This document shows positions 1 through 11,650 of a DNA stretch of 64,000 bases, piece by piece (the first letter of the stretch is position 1; each line of letters opens with the position of its first letter). The stretch covers positions 192,001 through 256,000 of the forward strand of contig NC_089861.1 in assembly GCF_036373705.1 (NCBI RefSeq), in the 5' to 3' direction. The position numbers and the translations under genes are program-made. Origin of the DNA: Amia ocellicauda. Its lineage: Eukaryota > Chordata > Actinopteri > Amiiformes > Amiidae. The notes beneath the pieces were generated by a model that searched no databases, was not told the origin of the DNA, and saw only the letters and a list, made by a program, of their open reading frames with translations.

Positions 1-170
1 TCTACCCCCAGGCTGGGAGCCATCACAGTTTGGCCCTTGTCAAAGTCGCTCTGACAAAATGTTCACTTGCTGCCTAATACATCCCACCCACTGACAGGTG
101 CCATGATAACGAGATTATCAGTGTCATTCACTTCACCTGTCAGTGCTCATAATGTTATGGCTGATTGGTG
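1..170 (-). mobile_element. Tc1-like element, one end only (family with caccgatcagcc termini)
   Basis: The first 170 bases match one end of the Tc1 elements at 33970-34970 and 42492-43314, including the start of the transposase coding region on the minus strand and a terminal inverted repeat ending in ctgattggtg. The rest of the element lies outside the window. Confidence 0.85.
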
Positions 171-203
171 TGTGTATATACACATATATAATATACATAC
201 ATA

Positions 204-1392
204 CACTCACCTAAAGGATTATTAGGATTATTAACCAATCACATGGCAGTTGCTTCAATGCATTTAGGGGTGTGGTCCTGGTCAAGACAATCTCCTGAAC
301 TCCAAACTGAATGTCTGAATGGGAAAGAAAGGTGATTTAAGCAATTTTGAGCGTGGCATGGTTGTTGGTGCCAGATGGGCCGGTCTGAGTATTTCACAAT
401 CTGCTCAGTTACTGGGATTTTCACGCACAACCATTTCTAGGGTTTACAAAGAATGGTGTGAAAAGGGAAAAACATCCAGTATGCGGCAGTCCTGTGGGCG
501 AAAATGCCTTGTTGATGCTAGAGGTCAGAGGAGAATGGGCCGACTGATTCAAGCTGATAGAAGAGCAACTTTGACTGAAATAACCACTCGTTACAACCGA
601 GGTATGCAGCAAAGCATTTGTGAAGCCACAACACGTACAACCTTGAGGCGGATGGGCTACAACAGCAGAAGACCCCACCGGGTACCACTCATCTCCACTA
701 CAAATAGGAAAAAGAGGCTACAATTTGCACAAGCTCACCAAAATTGGACAGTTGAAGACTGGAAAAATGTTGCCTGGTCTGATGAGTCTCGATTTCTGTT
801 GAGACATTCAGATGGTAGAGTCAGAATTTGGCGTAAACAGAATGAGAACATGGATCCATCATGCCTTGTTACCACTGTGCAGGCTGGTGGTGGTGGTGTA
901 ATGGTGTGGGGGATGTTTTCTTGGCACACTTTAGGCCCCTTATTGCCAATTGGGCATCGTTTAAATGCCACGGCCTACCTGAGCATTGTTTCTGACCATG
1001 TCCATCCCTTTATGACCACCATGTACCCATCCTCTGATGGCTACTTCCAGCAGGATAATGCACCATGTCACAAAGGTCGAATCATTTCAAATTGGTTTCT
1101 TGAACATGACAATGAGTTCACTGTACTAAACTGGCCCCCCACAGTCACCAGATCTCAACCCAATAGAGCATCTTTGGGATGTGGTGGAACGGGAGCTTCG
1201 TGCCCTGGATGTGCATCCCACAAATCTCCATCAACTGCAAGATGCTATCCTATCAATATGGGCCAACATTTCTAAAGAATGCTTTCAGCACCTTGTTGAA
1301 TCAATGCCACGTAGAATTAAGGCAGTTCTGAAGGCGAAAGGGGGTCAAACACAGTATTAATATGGTGTTCCTAATAATCCTTTAGGTGAGTG
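204..1392 (+). mobile_element. Nearly complete Tc1-like transposon with TA target duplication
   Basis: The element is 1189 bp. It starts with cactcacctaaaggattatt, ends with the inverted copy of this sequence, and is flanked by TA on both sides (202-203 and 1393-1394). It holds a transposase gene at 319 onward. The good preservation of both ends and of most of the reading frame suggests it is younger than the Tc1 remnants around it. Confidence 0.93.
319..1275 (+). pseudogene. Tc1/mariner transposase with a late frameshift
   Basis: The 318-aa frame begins with MGKKGDLSNFERG and has an N-terminal paired-like helix-turn-helix region (about residues 8-110) and then a DDE nuclease domain. The first two catalytic aspartates are visible: D155 in WSDES and D246 in QQDNAPCH. 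After NWPP (about residue 274) the frame changes at a run of C. The third catalytic glutamate, in an NPIEHLW motif, and the usual C-terminus continue in another frame. A single extra base in the C run is the simplest cause. Transposase cuts at the inverted repeats and inserts at TA. This copy is probably dead unless the C run is a sequencing error. Confidence 0.9.
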
Positions 1393-1394
1393 TA

Positions 1395-1771
1395 TATACA
1401 TACAGGGGTTAAACTGGGATTTGTTATGTGGGGGGCTCTGTGGTTTCAGGCTTTTGAGGGGTGCACATGTGTATGCAAAGCCTGCAAAATCTTATCAATT
1501 GACAAACTGTGAAATAGGGTTGGCAGTGCTCGGAGTTTGCTGGCTCCAGCTCCGGAGCCACAAAAAACTGCAAACTACGATGCGATCATTATTTATATTG
1601 TTTCCTTTTTTACTTCTTTTATGTAAATAACTGTTTAACAAAACCAAAATATGAATAACAAACATCTGTTTAACCATTCAAACATGAAAAAGTAGAACAT
1701 TTGAAAGATGTCTGTGGCAATTAGGGTTGCCATCCAGCCAGTATATTTTTGCGGACTGTGAAGTATTTGTA
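1395..1771. other. Gap between Tc1 elements with a repeat terminus at 1403
   Basis: No gene is visible. A 25-bp stretch starting caggggttaaactggg at 1403 recurs almost exactly at 13451, so both probably mark the end of the same transposon family. A caggggt start would fit a hAT-type terminus, but this is a weak argument. Confidence 0.35.
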
Positions 1772-3179
1772 CACTATATGCCCAAATGCATGCCGACACC
1801 CCTTCTAATTAGTGGATTTGGCTATTTCAGCCACACCCACTGCTGACAGGCGTATACAGTGCCTCTCAAAAGTATTCACCCCCACCAAAGGTCCCCATCC
1901 AGCTTGGAGCTTGAACAGTTGTGCAATGAAGAATGGGCAAACAATGCTGTGTCCAGATGTGCAAAGCTGATAGAGACTTATCCACATAGACTCACGGCTG
2001 TAATTGCTGCCAAAGGTGCCTCTACCAAATATTTACTGAAGGGGTGATCACTTATGCATTCAATTATTTTCTGTTTTGTGTATGTAATTAATTTAGACAA
2101 TTTGTAGATTATATTTTTCACTTTGACAATATGGACATTTTTTGTGTTGATCAGTGGCAAGAACTCCTGATTAAATCCATTCTGATTTCATGTTGTAACA
2201 CAATGACATGTGGAAAAGTACGAGAGGTAAATACTTTTGAGAGCCACTGTAAAATCAAGCCACACAGCAATCTCCAACAAGCATTGGCAATAGAATGAAC
2301 TTTACTGAAGAGCTCAGTGACTTTCAACATGGCACCATTATAGGATGCCACCTTTCCAACAAGCAGTTTGTCAAATTTCTGCCTTGCTAGACCTGCCCTG
2401 GTGAGCTGTAAGTGCTGTTATTGCTAAGAGGAAGCATCTAGGAGCAACAACAGCTCATCCGCAAAGTGGTCGGCCACACAAGATCACAGAATGCCAAACT
2501 GCCCCTGGAAGAAACGTCAGCAGAAGAACTGTTCTTCATGAGCTTCATGAAATGGGTTTCCATGGCCGAGCAGCCACACAAGCCTAAGATCTCCATGTGC
2601 GATGCCAAACATCGGCTGGAGTGGTGTAACCATTTGACCCGGGAGCAGTGGAAATTAGCTAAATCCTGCCCAAAAAAAAAAAAAGGAATTAGATCTAATA
2701 TGGACAAATATATTCTCATAAAGGTAAGACTCTATGCCATCCAATGGGAGGTTAGTTTTGGTGCTTTTTTCAATTTTGATTTTTTTCAGTTTTTAAAACC
2801 TTATTCGTCTTTCACCCACTTCCAAATTTGTGTCAACAGTTTGGGGAAGCCCTTTCCTGTTTCAGCATGACAACCCATGCACAAAGCGAGGTCCATACAG
2901 AAATAGTTTGTCGAGATTGGTGTGGAAGGACTTGACTGGCCTGCACAGAGCCCTGACCTCAACCCCATCCCACCTTTGGGATGAATTCAAAAGCCGACTG
3001 TGAGCCAGGCCTGATCGATCAACATCAGTGCCCAATGTTCTAACATCTATTGGAAAGCCTTCCCAGAAGAGTGGAGGCTGTTATTGCATCAAAGGGGGGA
3101 CCAACTCTATATTAATGCCCATGATTTTGGAATGAGATGTTTGACGAGCAGGTGTCCACATACTTTTGGCCATGTAGTG
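1772..3179 (+). mobile_element. Degenerate Tc1-like transposon (cactatatg termini)
   Basis: The ends are inverted repeats (cactatatgcccaaatgcat at the left, diverged inverted copy at the right) flanked by TA at 1770-1771 and 3180-3181. Between them are scattered transposase pieces on the plus strand, for example SGRPHKIT near 2470 and the GFHGRAA region near 2550, broken by stops, deletions and a poly-A run at 2670. A MITE interrupts it at 1857-2249. It is an old, inactive copy. Confidence 0.85.
1857..2249. mobile_element. Tc1-type MITE or deletion derivative nested in the Tc1 element
   Basis: It is 393 bp long with inverted repeats of about 22 bp (cagtgcctctcaaaagtatt at the left, diverged inverse at the right). 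TA lies on both sides (1855-1856 and 2250-2251). Removing the insert joins the host Tc1 sequence cleanly. No transposase frame is left; the centre resembles non-coding and C-terminal parts of other Tc1 elements. Confidence 0.88.
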
Positions 3180-3740
3180 TATGTACTTTGACCCCCTGTC
3201 CAGTATTTTTGGAAGATGTTCGGTTATTTTAAGTACTGTAATCTATTGAATATGTTGTTAAAAATGTTATCAGTGTACAATTTGCCCTCAACCTCTCCCC
3301 ATCGTTGTCTAATTGCCAGCACCCCCTCTAGGTTGACATTTTGCAACCCCCCCCCCCACCAGGGGTCAGATATTTCGTATCTCAAAAGTGGCAGACAAGG
3401 TGCAGGGGGCATGACTCCAGCACGTGACCTTAACTCCCTGGCAACCGGAGCCGGTGCACGGCCAAACCTAGTGTGCAGTCAGTGTGGCTGCTGGGCTCCT
3501 GTGCAGTGACACTCCAGGCCTGCAGGGGCTCCAGCATCCATCTCTCCACAAGCCACTGGAGAGGAGGAGAGACACGGTGTAGGATAAAATAGTTCCTGCC
3601 ATACAAAACTTCCCACCTCCCTCTCCCAGCAGGAAGGAACAGCTGAGAGAGAAAGTGAAAGTGCTGCTGAGGGAGGACTGTGCTCCTGTTCCTGTTGAGA
3701 GACAGAAAGAGAGAGACAGAGACACAAAGAAGAGAGAAGA
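3180..3740. other. Short intergenic stretch before duplication unit A
   Basis: It contains a C homopolymer at about 3348-3358 and, at 3575, a single copy of a motif (gtgtaggataaaatag) close to the unit of the minisatellite at 19.98-20.37 kb. No coding region is supported. Confidence 0.5.
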
Positions 3741-4182
3741 AAAGAGACAGAAAAGAGAGAGAGAGAGGGAGAGTAACTTTTCAATATTGAAGAAAAGTCT
3801 GAACAGCTGATCTGAGAGGGAGATGGCGAGCGGCTGTGGGTCCTCCTCCCTTGGTGTTGAGTTACTGCTCTTTGTTTTAAGTAAAAGTGAATAAATGGAT
3901 GTTGAGATAAAAATAAAACGAAAGCAAAATGTATAGAATTGTAAACAAAAAGACTTGAAAGCAGAAAATGTTGCATGGAGAGCACTGAGTCTCTGCCTGT
4001 GGGTGTGAGTTTTGTGAGGGTGGGGTTTACAGGGAGGCATACATAAGGCTCTCCATTGGTCCACTAGGTTTGTGTGATGGTTCTTTCTAACCCAATCAGT
4101 GAGCAGGAGAGCCGGTCTGACTCTTTCACTTGACTGCTGACTGGACCCGCACACTGAGTGGGTGTAACTGGGCCTTCGGACC

Positions 4183-5880
4183 ATGGTGCCCACTCCCCCC
4201 CAGAAGAAGGAGGTAGGAGACTCAATTCTTAGAAGTGTAGATCACACAGTGTGTTCTACTGACAAGGAGACCCGCATGGTATCTTGCCTGCCTGGTGCTC
4301 ACGTTGCAGATCTCCCTAAACTAGTAGACAGGCTACTGGCCAAAGCTGGGAGTAATCCACTGGTCATGGTCCACATTGGAACCAATGACATAGGAAAAGG
4401 TAGGACAGAGGTTCTGCAAGACAAATTTAATGAGTTAGGAACAAAACTAAAGAGCAGAACCTCCACAGTAGTTTTCTCTGAAATACTTCCAGTACCACGT
4501 GCCAGGCCAGGGAGACAAGCAGAGATTAGAAAGTTTAACACGTGGTTGAAAGCTTGGTGTAGGGAAGAGGGGTTTAGGTTTATGGAGCATTGGTCTTTCT
4601 TCTGGGATAGATGGGACCTGTACAAACTGGACGGTCTACATCTAAACAGAAGGGGGGCTAATGCATTGGGAGAGCGTATGTGCAGAGTAATTGAGAATCA
4701 TTTAAACTAGGAACCAGGGGGGCAGGGAGCTCTGACAATGGGAGATGTTCCTCTAAGGAAAGAAAACCAAGGGAAACTGCTAGTAGGAAAGTCCTGAAAT
4801 GTTTGTACCTCAATGCCAGGAGTATAAGGAACAAGATGTTAGACTTGGAAGCCACAGTGCTGGCGTGTGACTATGATGTTGTAGGAGTGACAGAAACATG
4901 GCTTACAGAAAATGATGGGGATGAATACAAGTTGGAAGGATACACACAGTTTATGAGAGACAGGCAAAATCGAAGAGGGGGTTGGGGTAGCATTATATGT
5001 GAAAAATGACATTGAGGCAGAAGAACTGAAATTAGATCCCAGTAACGGAACAGAATCTTTGTGGGTGAAACTTTTGAACAAGAGATCTGGAGGATTAGCG
5101 GTAGGAGTGTTACAGACCACCCAACTCAGATATTCAGAAAGATGCTGCATTGTACAGTGTAATCAGGACTGCATGTAGCAAGGATGTGGCTGTTATAATG
5201 GGGGATTTCAATTTCCCAAACTTAGACTGGGAAAGCCCAGTGGGGACTACAGAAGTAGAAATAGAAATGGTTGAGATGGTAAATGACTACTTTCTAACTC
5301 AGTTTGTCAGGGAACCAACCAGAGAGAGCGCATGTATTGACTTGATCTTTTCAAATGACCAAGATAGAGTCAGAGGGACACTGGTTAGAGAACCAATGTG
5401 ATCACAACATGTTAGCTTTGAGGCATTCTTTCAAAAAACAAGGTCCAAGTCTAAGACAATGGTCTACAATTTTAGAAAAGCAAACCTTGAAGGTATGAGG
5501 TGGCACTTAGAAGAGGTAGACTGGAGCACATTGGATACAGCGTCAGTTGAAAATGGATGGGTATATTTTAAGAATATACCACTTGAGGCAAATTGAGGAC
5601 CAAAAAACACCAAATGCATTAAAAGAAGTATGCAAAAAAAATTGTACAGTGCATACAAAAGGGATGGAGATTAAACCCTCTGTTTCCTATACATCAACCA
5701 GTTCATAATCCATCTAATTACATTACCCTGAAGGCATGACACTCTATTTTCTGTCTAACATTTTTTTCCAACATTTTACAGGTGATGCAGGTGAGACTGA
5801 TTGGTCTGTAATTTCCTGGCTCAGTTTTGTCCCCTTTCTTGTGGATTGGTATGACATTTGCTGTCTTCCAGTCAGTTGGC
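4183..5880 (+). mobile_element. CR1-like LINE fragment with an inverted 3' part
   Basis: 4183-4710 encodes an ORF1-type SGNH esterase: GDSIL holds the nucleophile serine, IGTND the block III asparagine and DGLHL the Asp/His pair. 4803-5400 encodes pieces of the AP endonuclease (TETWL, GDFNFP) with frameshifts. From about 5665 to 5880 the sequence turns round: the minus strand codes for the linker before reverse transcriptase (TDWKTANVIPIHKKGDK). Reverse transcriptase itself is absent. It lies in intron 1 of the GTPase pseudogene and is inactive. Confidence 0.85.
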
Positions 5881-6330
5881 ACATCCCTTGGATGTGTGTG
5901 TATGTTTGTTCGTACGTGTACACGTTCATACTCAGACGCTGTGAGGTGAACGAGCCCATGGCAGTGCTGTCCCACTCAGACGCTGTGCAGTGAAAGGTGG
6001 CAACCTGTCGCAACAGGGCAATTAGTTCACTGAGGCATTGAGGCTCGAACCCATTTAGCGCTTTAATCGGTCAATAACAGGACTGCAAAATCAATTCTAT
6101 ATTTCACTGCTTACAGTGGTGAGGTGACCTGTCGGTGACTTTCCTGCACAGGTTTCAGCTCCGGTCAGACGAAGCCGTTTTACCCAGACTGTGTAGTGGA
6201 CGTCTGTATTTCAGACTGTTCATTTTGTGTTACACACACACACACAGGCACATAATATACTGATATAGTAAAGGCTCAACTCAGTTATATCAATGAGTCA
6301 CTGCTCTGTGTTTCTGTCCTCTGTGTCCCG
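5881..6330. other. Intronic stretch without genes
   Basis: Nothing coding is supported. There is a short direct repeat (ctcagacgctgtg at about 5930 and 5976) and a CA run at 6233-6246. Confidence 0.5.
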
Positions 6331-6480
6331 CAGGAGAGACTGTCCCTTTGTCCTCCAGTCCCCAAGTTAAAGTGACCGCTGCACAGGAGCTCAGAGTCCC
6401 ACTGAGAGAGTTATTAGAGGGACTGAGACACAGCTGATGGGCAAACTGACTGACTGGAGTGACTGTAGGGAAAACACCAG
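6330..6480 (+). repeat. Duplicated 140-bp block shared with 19420-19565
   Basis: The block (gagagactgtccctttgtcc onward) is about 90% identical to copy B and in both places runs into a CA microsatellite. In copy B it lies just after the leader exon. Neither frame is open in both copies in a way that suggests an exon, so it is probably intronic. Confidence 0.6.
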
Positions 6481-7240
6481 CAACACACACAAACACACAC
6501 ACAACACACACACACACACACACACAACACCACACTGGACTACACACCCTGAGAGAATAGAGCTGCAATGGCATATAAATATTCTAGGAAGGGAGATGGA
6601 GGGGAAGAGATGGACAAAGAGAGAGAGAGAGAGAGAAGGGGACAAGGTGGAGAGATGGAGAGAGAGAAGGGGTTAGAGAGAGGGAGAAGGAGGGGAATGG
6701 GGAGACAGATGAGAGAGGGAGAAGGGGTGAGAGATTGGGATAGGATGAGGAGAGGGAGAGAGAGAGCGGGCGAGAGTGGGAGAGAGACAGTGGTCTTTAT
6801 TAATTATCCGCAGTCGTCGTGTTCGTGCTTGTTGTCACTGAGACTCACTGTTATTAGTGTGATGTCATCAGAGACATCAGAGAGAGAGGCTGTATTATTA
6901 TAATTATTAATATTAATATTGTAATAATTATTAGTTATTTTTAGGATTACTTTTGGAAGGGAAGGATGGGGAGGAAGGAAGAGAGAATGGCAGAAAAAAG
7001 ATAGAGAAAACAACATCAATAAGAAGAAAGGGAAGTAAGAAAAGCAGGAGGAAGAGAGACCGAATGGAGGAGATGGTTATCCAGGGAGGAGAGAGGAGGG
7101 AGGGAAGTAGAGAGATGGAGGAGAGAAAAAAACAATGTCAGTAATAAGAAGAAGTAGACAGGTTTGGCCATTAGTTAAAAAAATCTAATGAAAATACATA
7201 AATAACATAGATTAATAATAATAATAATAATAATAAATTC
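6480..7240. repeat. CA, GA and ATA simple repeats
   Basis: CA-rich 6480-6530, GA-rich 6600-6790 and 6950-7130, and (ATA)n at 7212-7236. The frames open here translate to low-complexity peptides and are not genes. Confidence 0.85.
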
Positions 7241-8187
7241 ATGAAGGTGAGGTAATGAGAGAGCAGCATCAGTAAGAGAAGAAGGGAGAGGAGGAGAGAG
7301 GGGAGACGGAGGGAACGAGTGTGGGAGATGGAGGGATGGAGGGAGAGGCAGTGGGACTGAAGAGGGATATAAACTGTGTTGTTTCTCTCTGACAGGGGGG
7401 GACAGAATGCTTCCCCTGAGACACAGCGTCTCTCAGAGCTGAGGATTGTGCTGCTGGGGTGGAGTGGATGGGCTGGGAAGAGTTCATCAGGAAACACCAT
7501 CCTGGGCAGAGAGGCGTTTAAGACTGGGAGTCAGTATAAGACAGTGACTGTGCAGAGTGAGAAGAGCCAGGGTGAAGTGGCCGGGAGGCTGGGGGTTGAG
7601 TGATTCTGTACAGGCGACTCCAGAGTGTGTCAAACAGGAGATTGTGCGCAGTGTGTCTCTGTGCCCCCCGGGACCCCACGCTCTCCTCCTGCTCATTCCT
7701 GTGTTGGGCTCATTCACAGAGAGATACAGGAGAGCAGTGTAGGAACACCTGGAGCTCCTCAGTGAGAGAGTCTGGAGACACACTATAGTGCTGTTCACTG
7801 GGGGACAGACTGGGAGACACAACCATTGAGCAGCGCATTGAGAGAGGAGGGGAGGAGCTCCAGCGGCTTGTGGAGAAATGTGGGAACAGGTATCATGTTC
7901 TCAACAACAGGGACAGGGGTGATGGCACTCAGGTCACAGAGCTGCTGGACAAGATAGAGGAGATGGGGGCAGGACTGAGTGTCTTTCACTACAGGAGGGA
8001 GACAGGAGGACTGCAGGAGAAGAGAGAGAAGAGGAGTGAGGAGAGAGAAGGAGAGAAACAGAGGGATGAAGAGGAGGAGGAGAGGGAGCAAGAGGGAGCC
8101 AAACTGCCAGTTAGGTGGAGAAACAGTAAAGAATTGCAACAACCCAGCAGTAAGTCAATGTGGTCAGGTTAACAGCAGACAGACCAC

Positions 8188-8611
8188 TGTAGCATTATGA
8201 TGGGTTATTTTGATAAGAGCATTTTAGCTCTGAGCTGAAGCACTGATCCAAAGAAGACCTCTCCCCCCAAAGTTATCAGATTTCCTTAAAGCGTGGGACT
8301 GGTTTACATCAAAGTGACAGTCTGGGAGGATGGCACCGAGAATAGGCCAAATAGTTTGGAATCCTGCTGTGAGATGTCTGGGGAAGGGGACCTGTAGGTA
8401 ATAAAAACTCTTTGAAATGGACGAGAGCCGAAATCCCGACACAGAGCTATGAACCCGGGCCAACCGGCATTTCCAAAAGATGGCATGGATTGACATCAGT
8501 CATAAATCAAGCCCCCCTCCAAAAGGACACTGGGGGCTGAAACCGAAATCCAATCTCAAAAACTGAAGAACCAAACACCTATTGATCTGACAGACTATAA
8601 AGAACAGCGCA

Positions 8612-8663
<52 letters not shown>

Positions 8664-10037
8664 TGAACCAGAAACTCGCTGCCACAGCTCAACCTGTACC
8701 TCTGTTGCCAGAACCGGAACCAGAAACCAACCAAGTCTTTGCCGGCAACAGAAGAGTTAAACTGGAGAAGGAGATTGAGCCGTACGAAGAATTCTTTTAA
8801 AGGACTTTATTAAATAAAGAACTTTACAGACTGCGCTGCCCGCCTGTGCCCACCTGATCAGTGGAGTTTTACAGCTGGACAATTGACTAAGTCGACTGAA
8901 TACGAAAGTGTCAGTCATTTAAATAGCTATTTGAGTCTTAAGAAACTTGACCCTTGGAACAAACACGGCCCTGCTTTCCTCAAAGACTTTGTCTTCAAAT
9001 AAGTACGGTGAGAGACCCTGCTTGCCAAGAAGATTTTGTGTACAACCTTGGAGCCTTCAAACCAGTGGAAAATCTGTTTGGAAAAGACTCTACTTTCGCG
9101 AAACCCCAACTTCCAGGTGCATCGACTGAGTGGAAGTTCTTGGACAAAGCCGAACCGGACTGCCTTTGTTCCAAACCACACGGACCTCGTGCCGTGTGCT
9201 GTTATCTGAGCCCGAAGCCAGAGAGGCCTCTCTGTGACGAAGTTCACATAAGTTTAACAGTTTGGAGTTTGTGATTCATGACATTTGAGAAATCAATTAG
9301 AAATGTTAATCTGTGATTCATAACTCTAGAATGTGTAATATCATTTAGTTTTCTTAAATATAAATGTGTGTTGCATTAAACTGTATTGTTGATAATTTTA
9401 GAAATAAAATCTGTCAACGCCGAGAAATATCTTCTCATTCCTGTTTAACTGTTTAGTCTGAAATTGACACAAGTTAATAGACACAAGATTATAGGTGGCC
9501 CTGCCTATCCTTAATCATTGAATAATAATCAGTTAAGGGAAATTGTGGTAACAAGAAATGATAGGATCTTTCTCGGCACCTAAACGTAAATGAGACTGAT
9601 ATATATATAATGAGAAGTTACCTGACATAAATACTAACCTGCGTAGTTATTTAATGTCTGACTAACAATACTAATGAGAGACTCACCTTCGTCTAAATAA
9701 CCGGTATTGTAGTCAATGTGTTTATAACTTTTTTTATTGAACGATTTGTGTGATATCATATGCGACCCCATGGTCTTTGATTTGGTCACGGAAGTGATTT
9801 GTCTTTGATTTGTTGATCTAGAGTTGAATTTTAATTAGTTTTTCCCTTTTGTATAATTAGTGTAGTGCTACATTTAGTCTTTGTTTTTGAATAAATTTCA
9901 CAATTTATATCTTTGGAATTGGTGTCTGCGTCCAATTATTACAGAAATTGAGTTCTACAAGATTCCAGGATTCGTGATAAGGTGATACTATAAATTCACT
10001 TCTTTAATTGAAATTTATAAGTGTACCTTACACTACA
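8188..10037. mobile_element. Candidate solo LTR inserted in copy A
   Basis: Copy B runs straight from agaccac to the tract before the minisatellite, while copy A has about 1.85 kb extra here. The extra piece starts TGTAG and ends CTACA, as LTRs do. It contains a CT microsatellite (8617-8660) and AATAAA-type signals near 9403 and 9893. No gag or pol coding is present, so a solo LTR is the likeliest reading. A clean target duplication is not visible and the class is unknown. Confidence 0.55.
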
Positions 10038-10049
10038 CCAAATACCTCT

Positions 10050-10400
10050 GTCACTGCACAGCACTGAGGCCTCTTACTGACTGTGTCACTACAGCACACT
10101 GACACACAGCTCCACTACACCCCTGACTGTGTCACAACAGCACACTGACACACAGCTCCACTACACCCCTGACTGTGTCACAACAGCACACTGACACACA
10201 GCTCCACTACACCCCTGACTGTGTCACTACAGCACACTGACACACAGCTCCACTACACCCCTGACTGTGTCACTACAGCACACTGACACACAGCTCCACT
10301 ACACCCCTGACTGTGTCACAACAGCACACTGACACACAGCTCCACTACACCCCTGACTGTGTCACAACAGCACACTGACACACAGCTCCACTACACCCCT
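10050..10400 (+). repeat. Minisatellite, 46-bp unit (copy A)
   Basis: Seven or so units of 46 bp beginning ctgactgtgtcac. Units differ by a few bases. The same array occurs at 27030-27390 in copy B, in the same position between the GTPase exon and the last exon. Confidence 0.93.
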
Positions 10401-10489
10401 GACCATCTCTCTCTCTGCAGTGTCTGGAGCAGAGCACCCTGCCCTGGATGAGCCCTGAGCCCCAGTGGGGACTGACAGCTGTGCTGAAG

Positions 10490-10650
10490 GGGCTGTAGAC
10501 CAGTTCCCACTTGTGGAGAATATGGTGAAGGATGACTCATCTGACCAGATCACTTTTCTCCACATCTCTGTAGACCAGCGCCTCTGGTTTGTGCACCACT
10601 GGAGTCTCAGATGTGCATTTGTCTTTGTAATGAGGGGTTTATGCACTGCA
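10490..10650 (-). mobile_element. Tc1-like transposase remnant after the last GTPase exon
   Basis: The minus strand codes for QRRWSTEMWRKVIWSDESSF, including the WSDES catalytic block of Tc1 transposases. The related but shorter remnant at 27460-27590 in copy B shows that it was present before the duplication. Confidence 0.8.
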
Positions 10651-10739
10651 ACTGTAACCGGTGTAGAGTGTTTTATAATTTGGAATATTTTATTGTATTT
10701 GTGTACTTTATCTGTTTTTAGAAAACAAAGTATGTTTTG

Positions 10740-11650
10740 ACACGCTCCCTTATTTCAGCCTGTGGGACCATATTAGTGGCGTGGCCTGCTTAATGGCCAG
10801 GTGTATGAAAGGGCTGGTTCTGCTTACAAAGACAGAGCTACCTAAGAGGAGTGTAAACTGGGAACATGAGGGGTGAAGGGCAAGTGTGGTAAGATACATA
10901 TGATCCCCAAATTATAGAACTATACTGCTGTTGGTTTGAAGTCCTAAGTGAGTAGTAACAGGATCGTCTGGCCTGCTCTGTTAGAGTGGTTTGTACTAAG
11001 TAACCCCCATGTTCCCAGTCAGGTGGCTCTGGTATATTAAGGTGAAAATGATTTTAAATATCTGTTTTATTTTGAGTTTTTTTATTATTGATTTTATTTA
11101 TTGTGATAGTGTACCATATTGCTAAAAATGGCTATTGTCTTTTTGACTAGATGAATATAGGCGACATTGCAATACTCCACCTAGCTATACATGTGTGATT
11201 TGATTGTTTGGGGATATTGACAAGTTTAAATCGTTTTGGTGTGGGTTTCAGTGTTTATTTTTGTTTTATAATTTTATGAAGATCACTGTGGTAGGGTGTT
11301 TTATCCTTTTATGGTGTGATTATTTGATTATGGTATTGTTTAATAGGTGTGGTATTCCCATGGAAGTTTTTTATTGATAGTCCTAACTCTTTTATAACTG
11401 AACAGTTTGGATAAAGTGCTTTAATCTATAGTGGTACATTTGTTTGAATGTGTTTAATCTTGACCTTGGTGTAATCTCTATTCCTGCTCCTTGTGCACAT
11501 ACTGCTCCATACTTGATACAAAATACCCTGTCTGTTAACTGGTGGCCTAGTATAAGTGGATTCATTAAACCACTAACATTATTTCCAGGGGTGAAACTCC
11601 TCTAGTGCTGTAGGCGGCTTCACTCAGGGGGCAGCACTGTGGTTTAATGC
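10740..11650. other. Copy A-specific AT-rich stretch, no gene seen
   Basis: Copy B lacks this sequence (compare 27565-27640). No long frame or recognisable terminus was found. It may be another inserted non-coding element or sequence lost from copy B. Confidence 0.45.

Larger units (their letters stand above)
3823..10458 (+). pseudogene. GIMAP/AIG1-type GTPase pseudogene, copy A
   Basis: Three exons correspond to the copy B gene: 3823-3856 (MASGCGSSSLG), 7396-8149 (GTPase domain) and 10421-10458 ([11 protein letters not shown], stop). Five lesions are visible when compared with copy B. The splice donor after exon 1 reads TT instead of GT (3857). One G is missing just after the exon 2 acceptor. 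23 bp are missing near 7590, which removes the G3 motif DTPG. An in-frame TAG replaces a codon at about 7739-7741. Two G are missing near 7800. The P-loop region keeps AGKSSSGNT but has one extra codon before it. The gene cannot give a full GTPase. A later LTR and minisatellite fill its second intron. Confidence 0.85.

Noticed and set aside
3468-4193. 241-codon minus-strand frame rich in Ser/Leu
   Set aside because: It spans GA-rich simple sequence antisense to the leader exon of the GTPase pseudogene and is not open in copy B.
10050-10400. Regular 46-bp repeats resembling a CRISPR array
   Set aside because: The units are head-to-tail with no unique spacers, the genome is vertebrate, and the same array is in copy B. 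It is a minisatellite.
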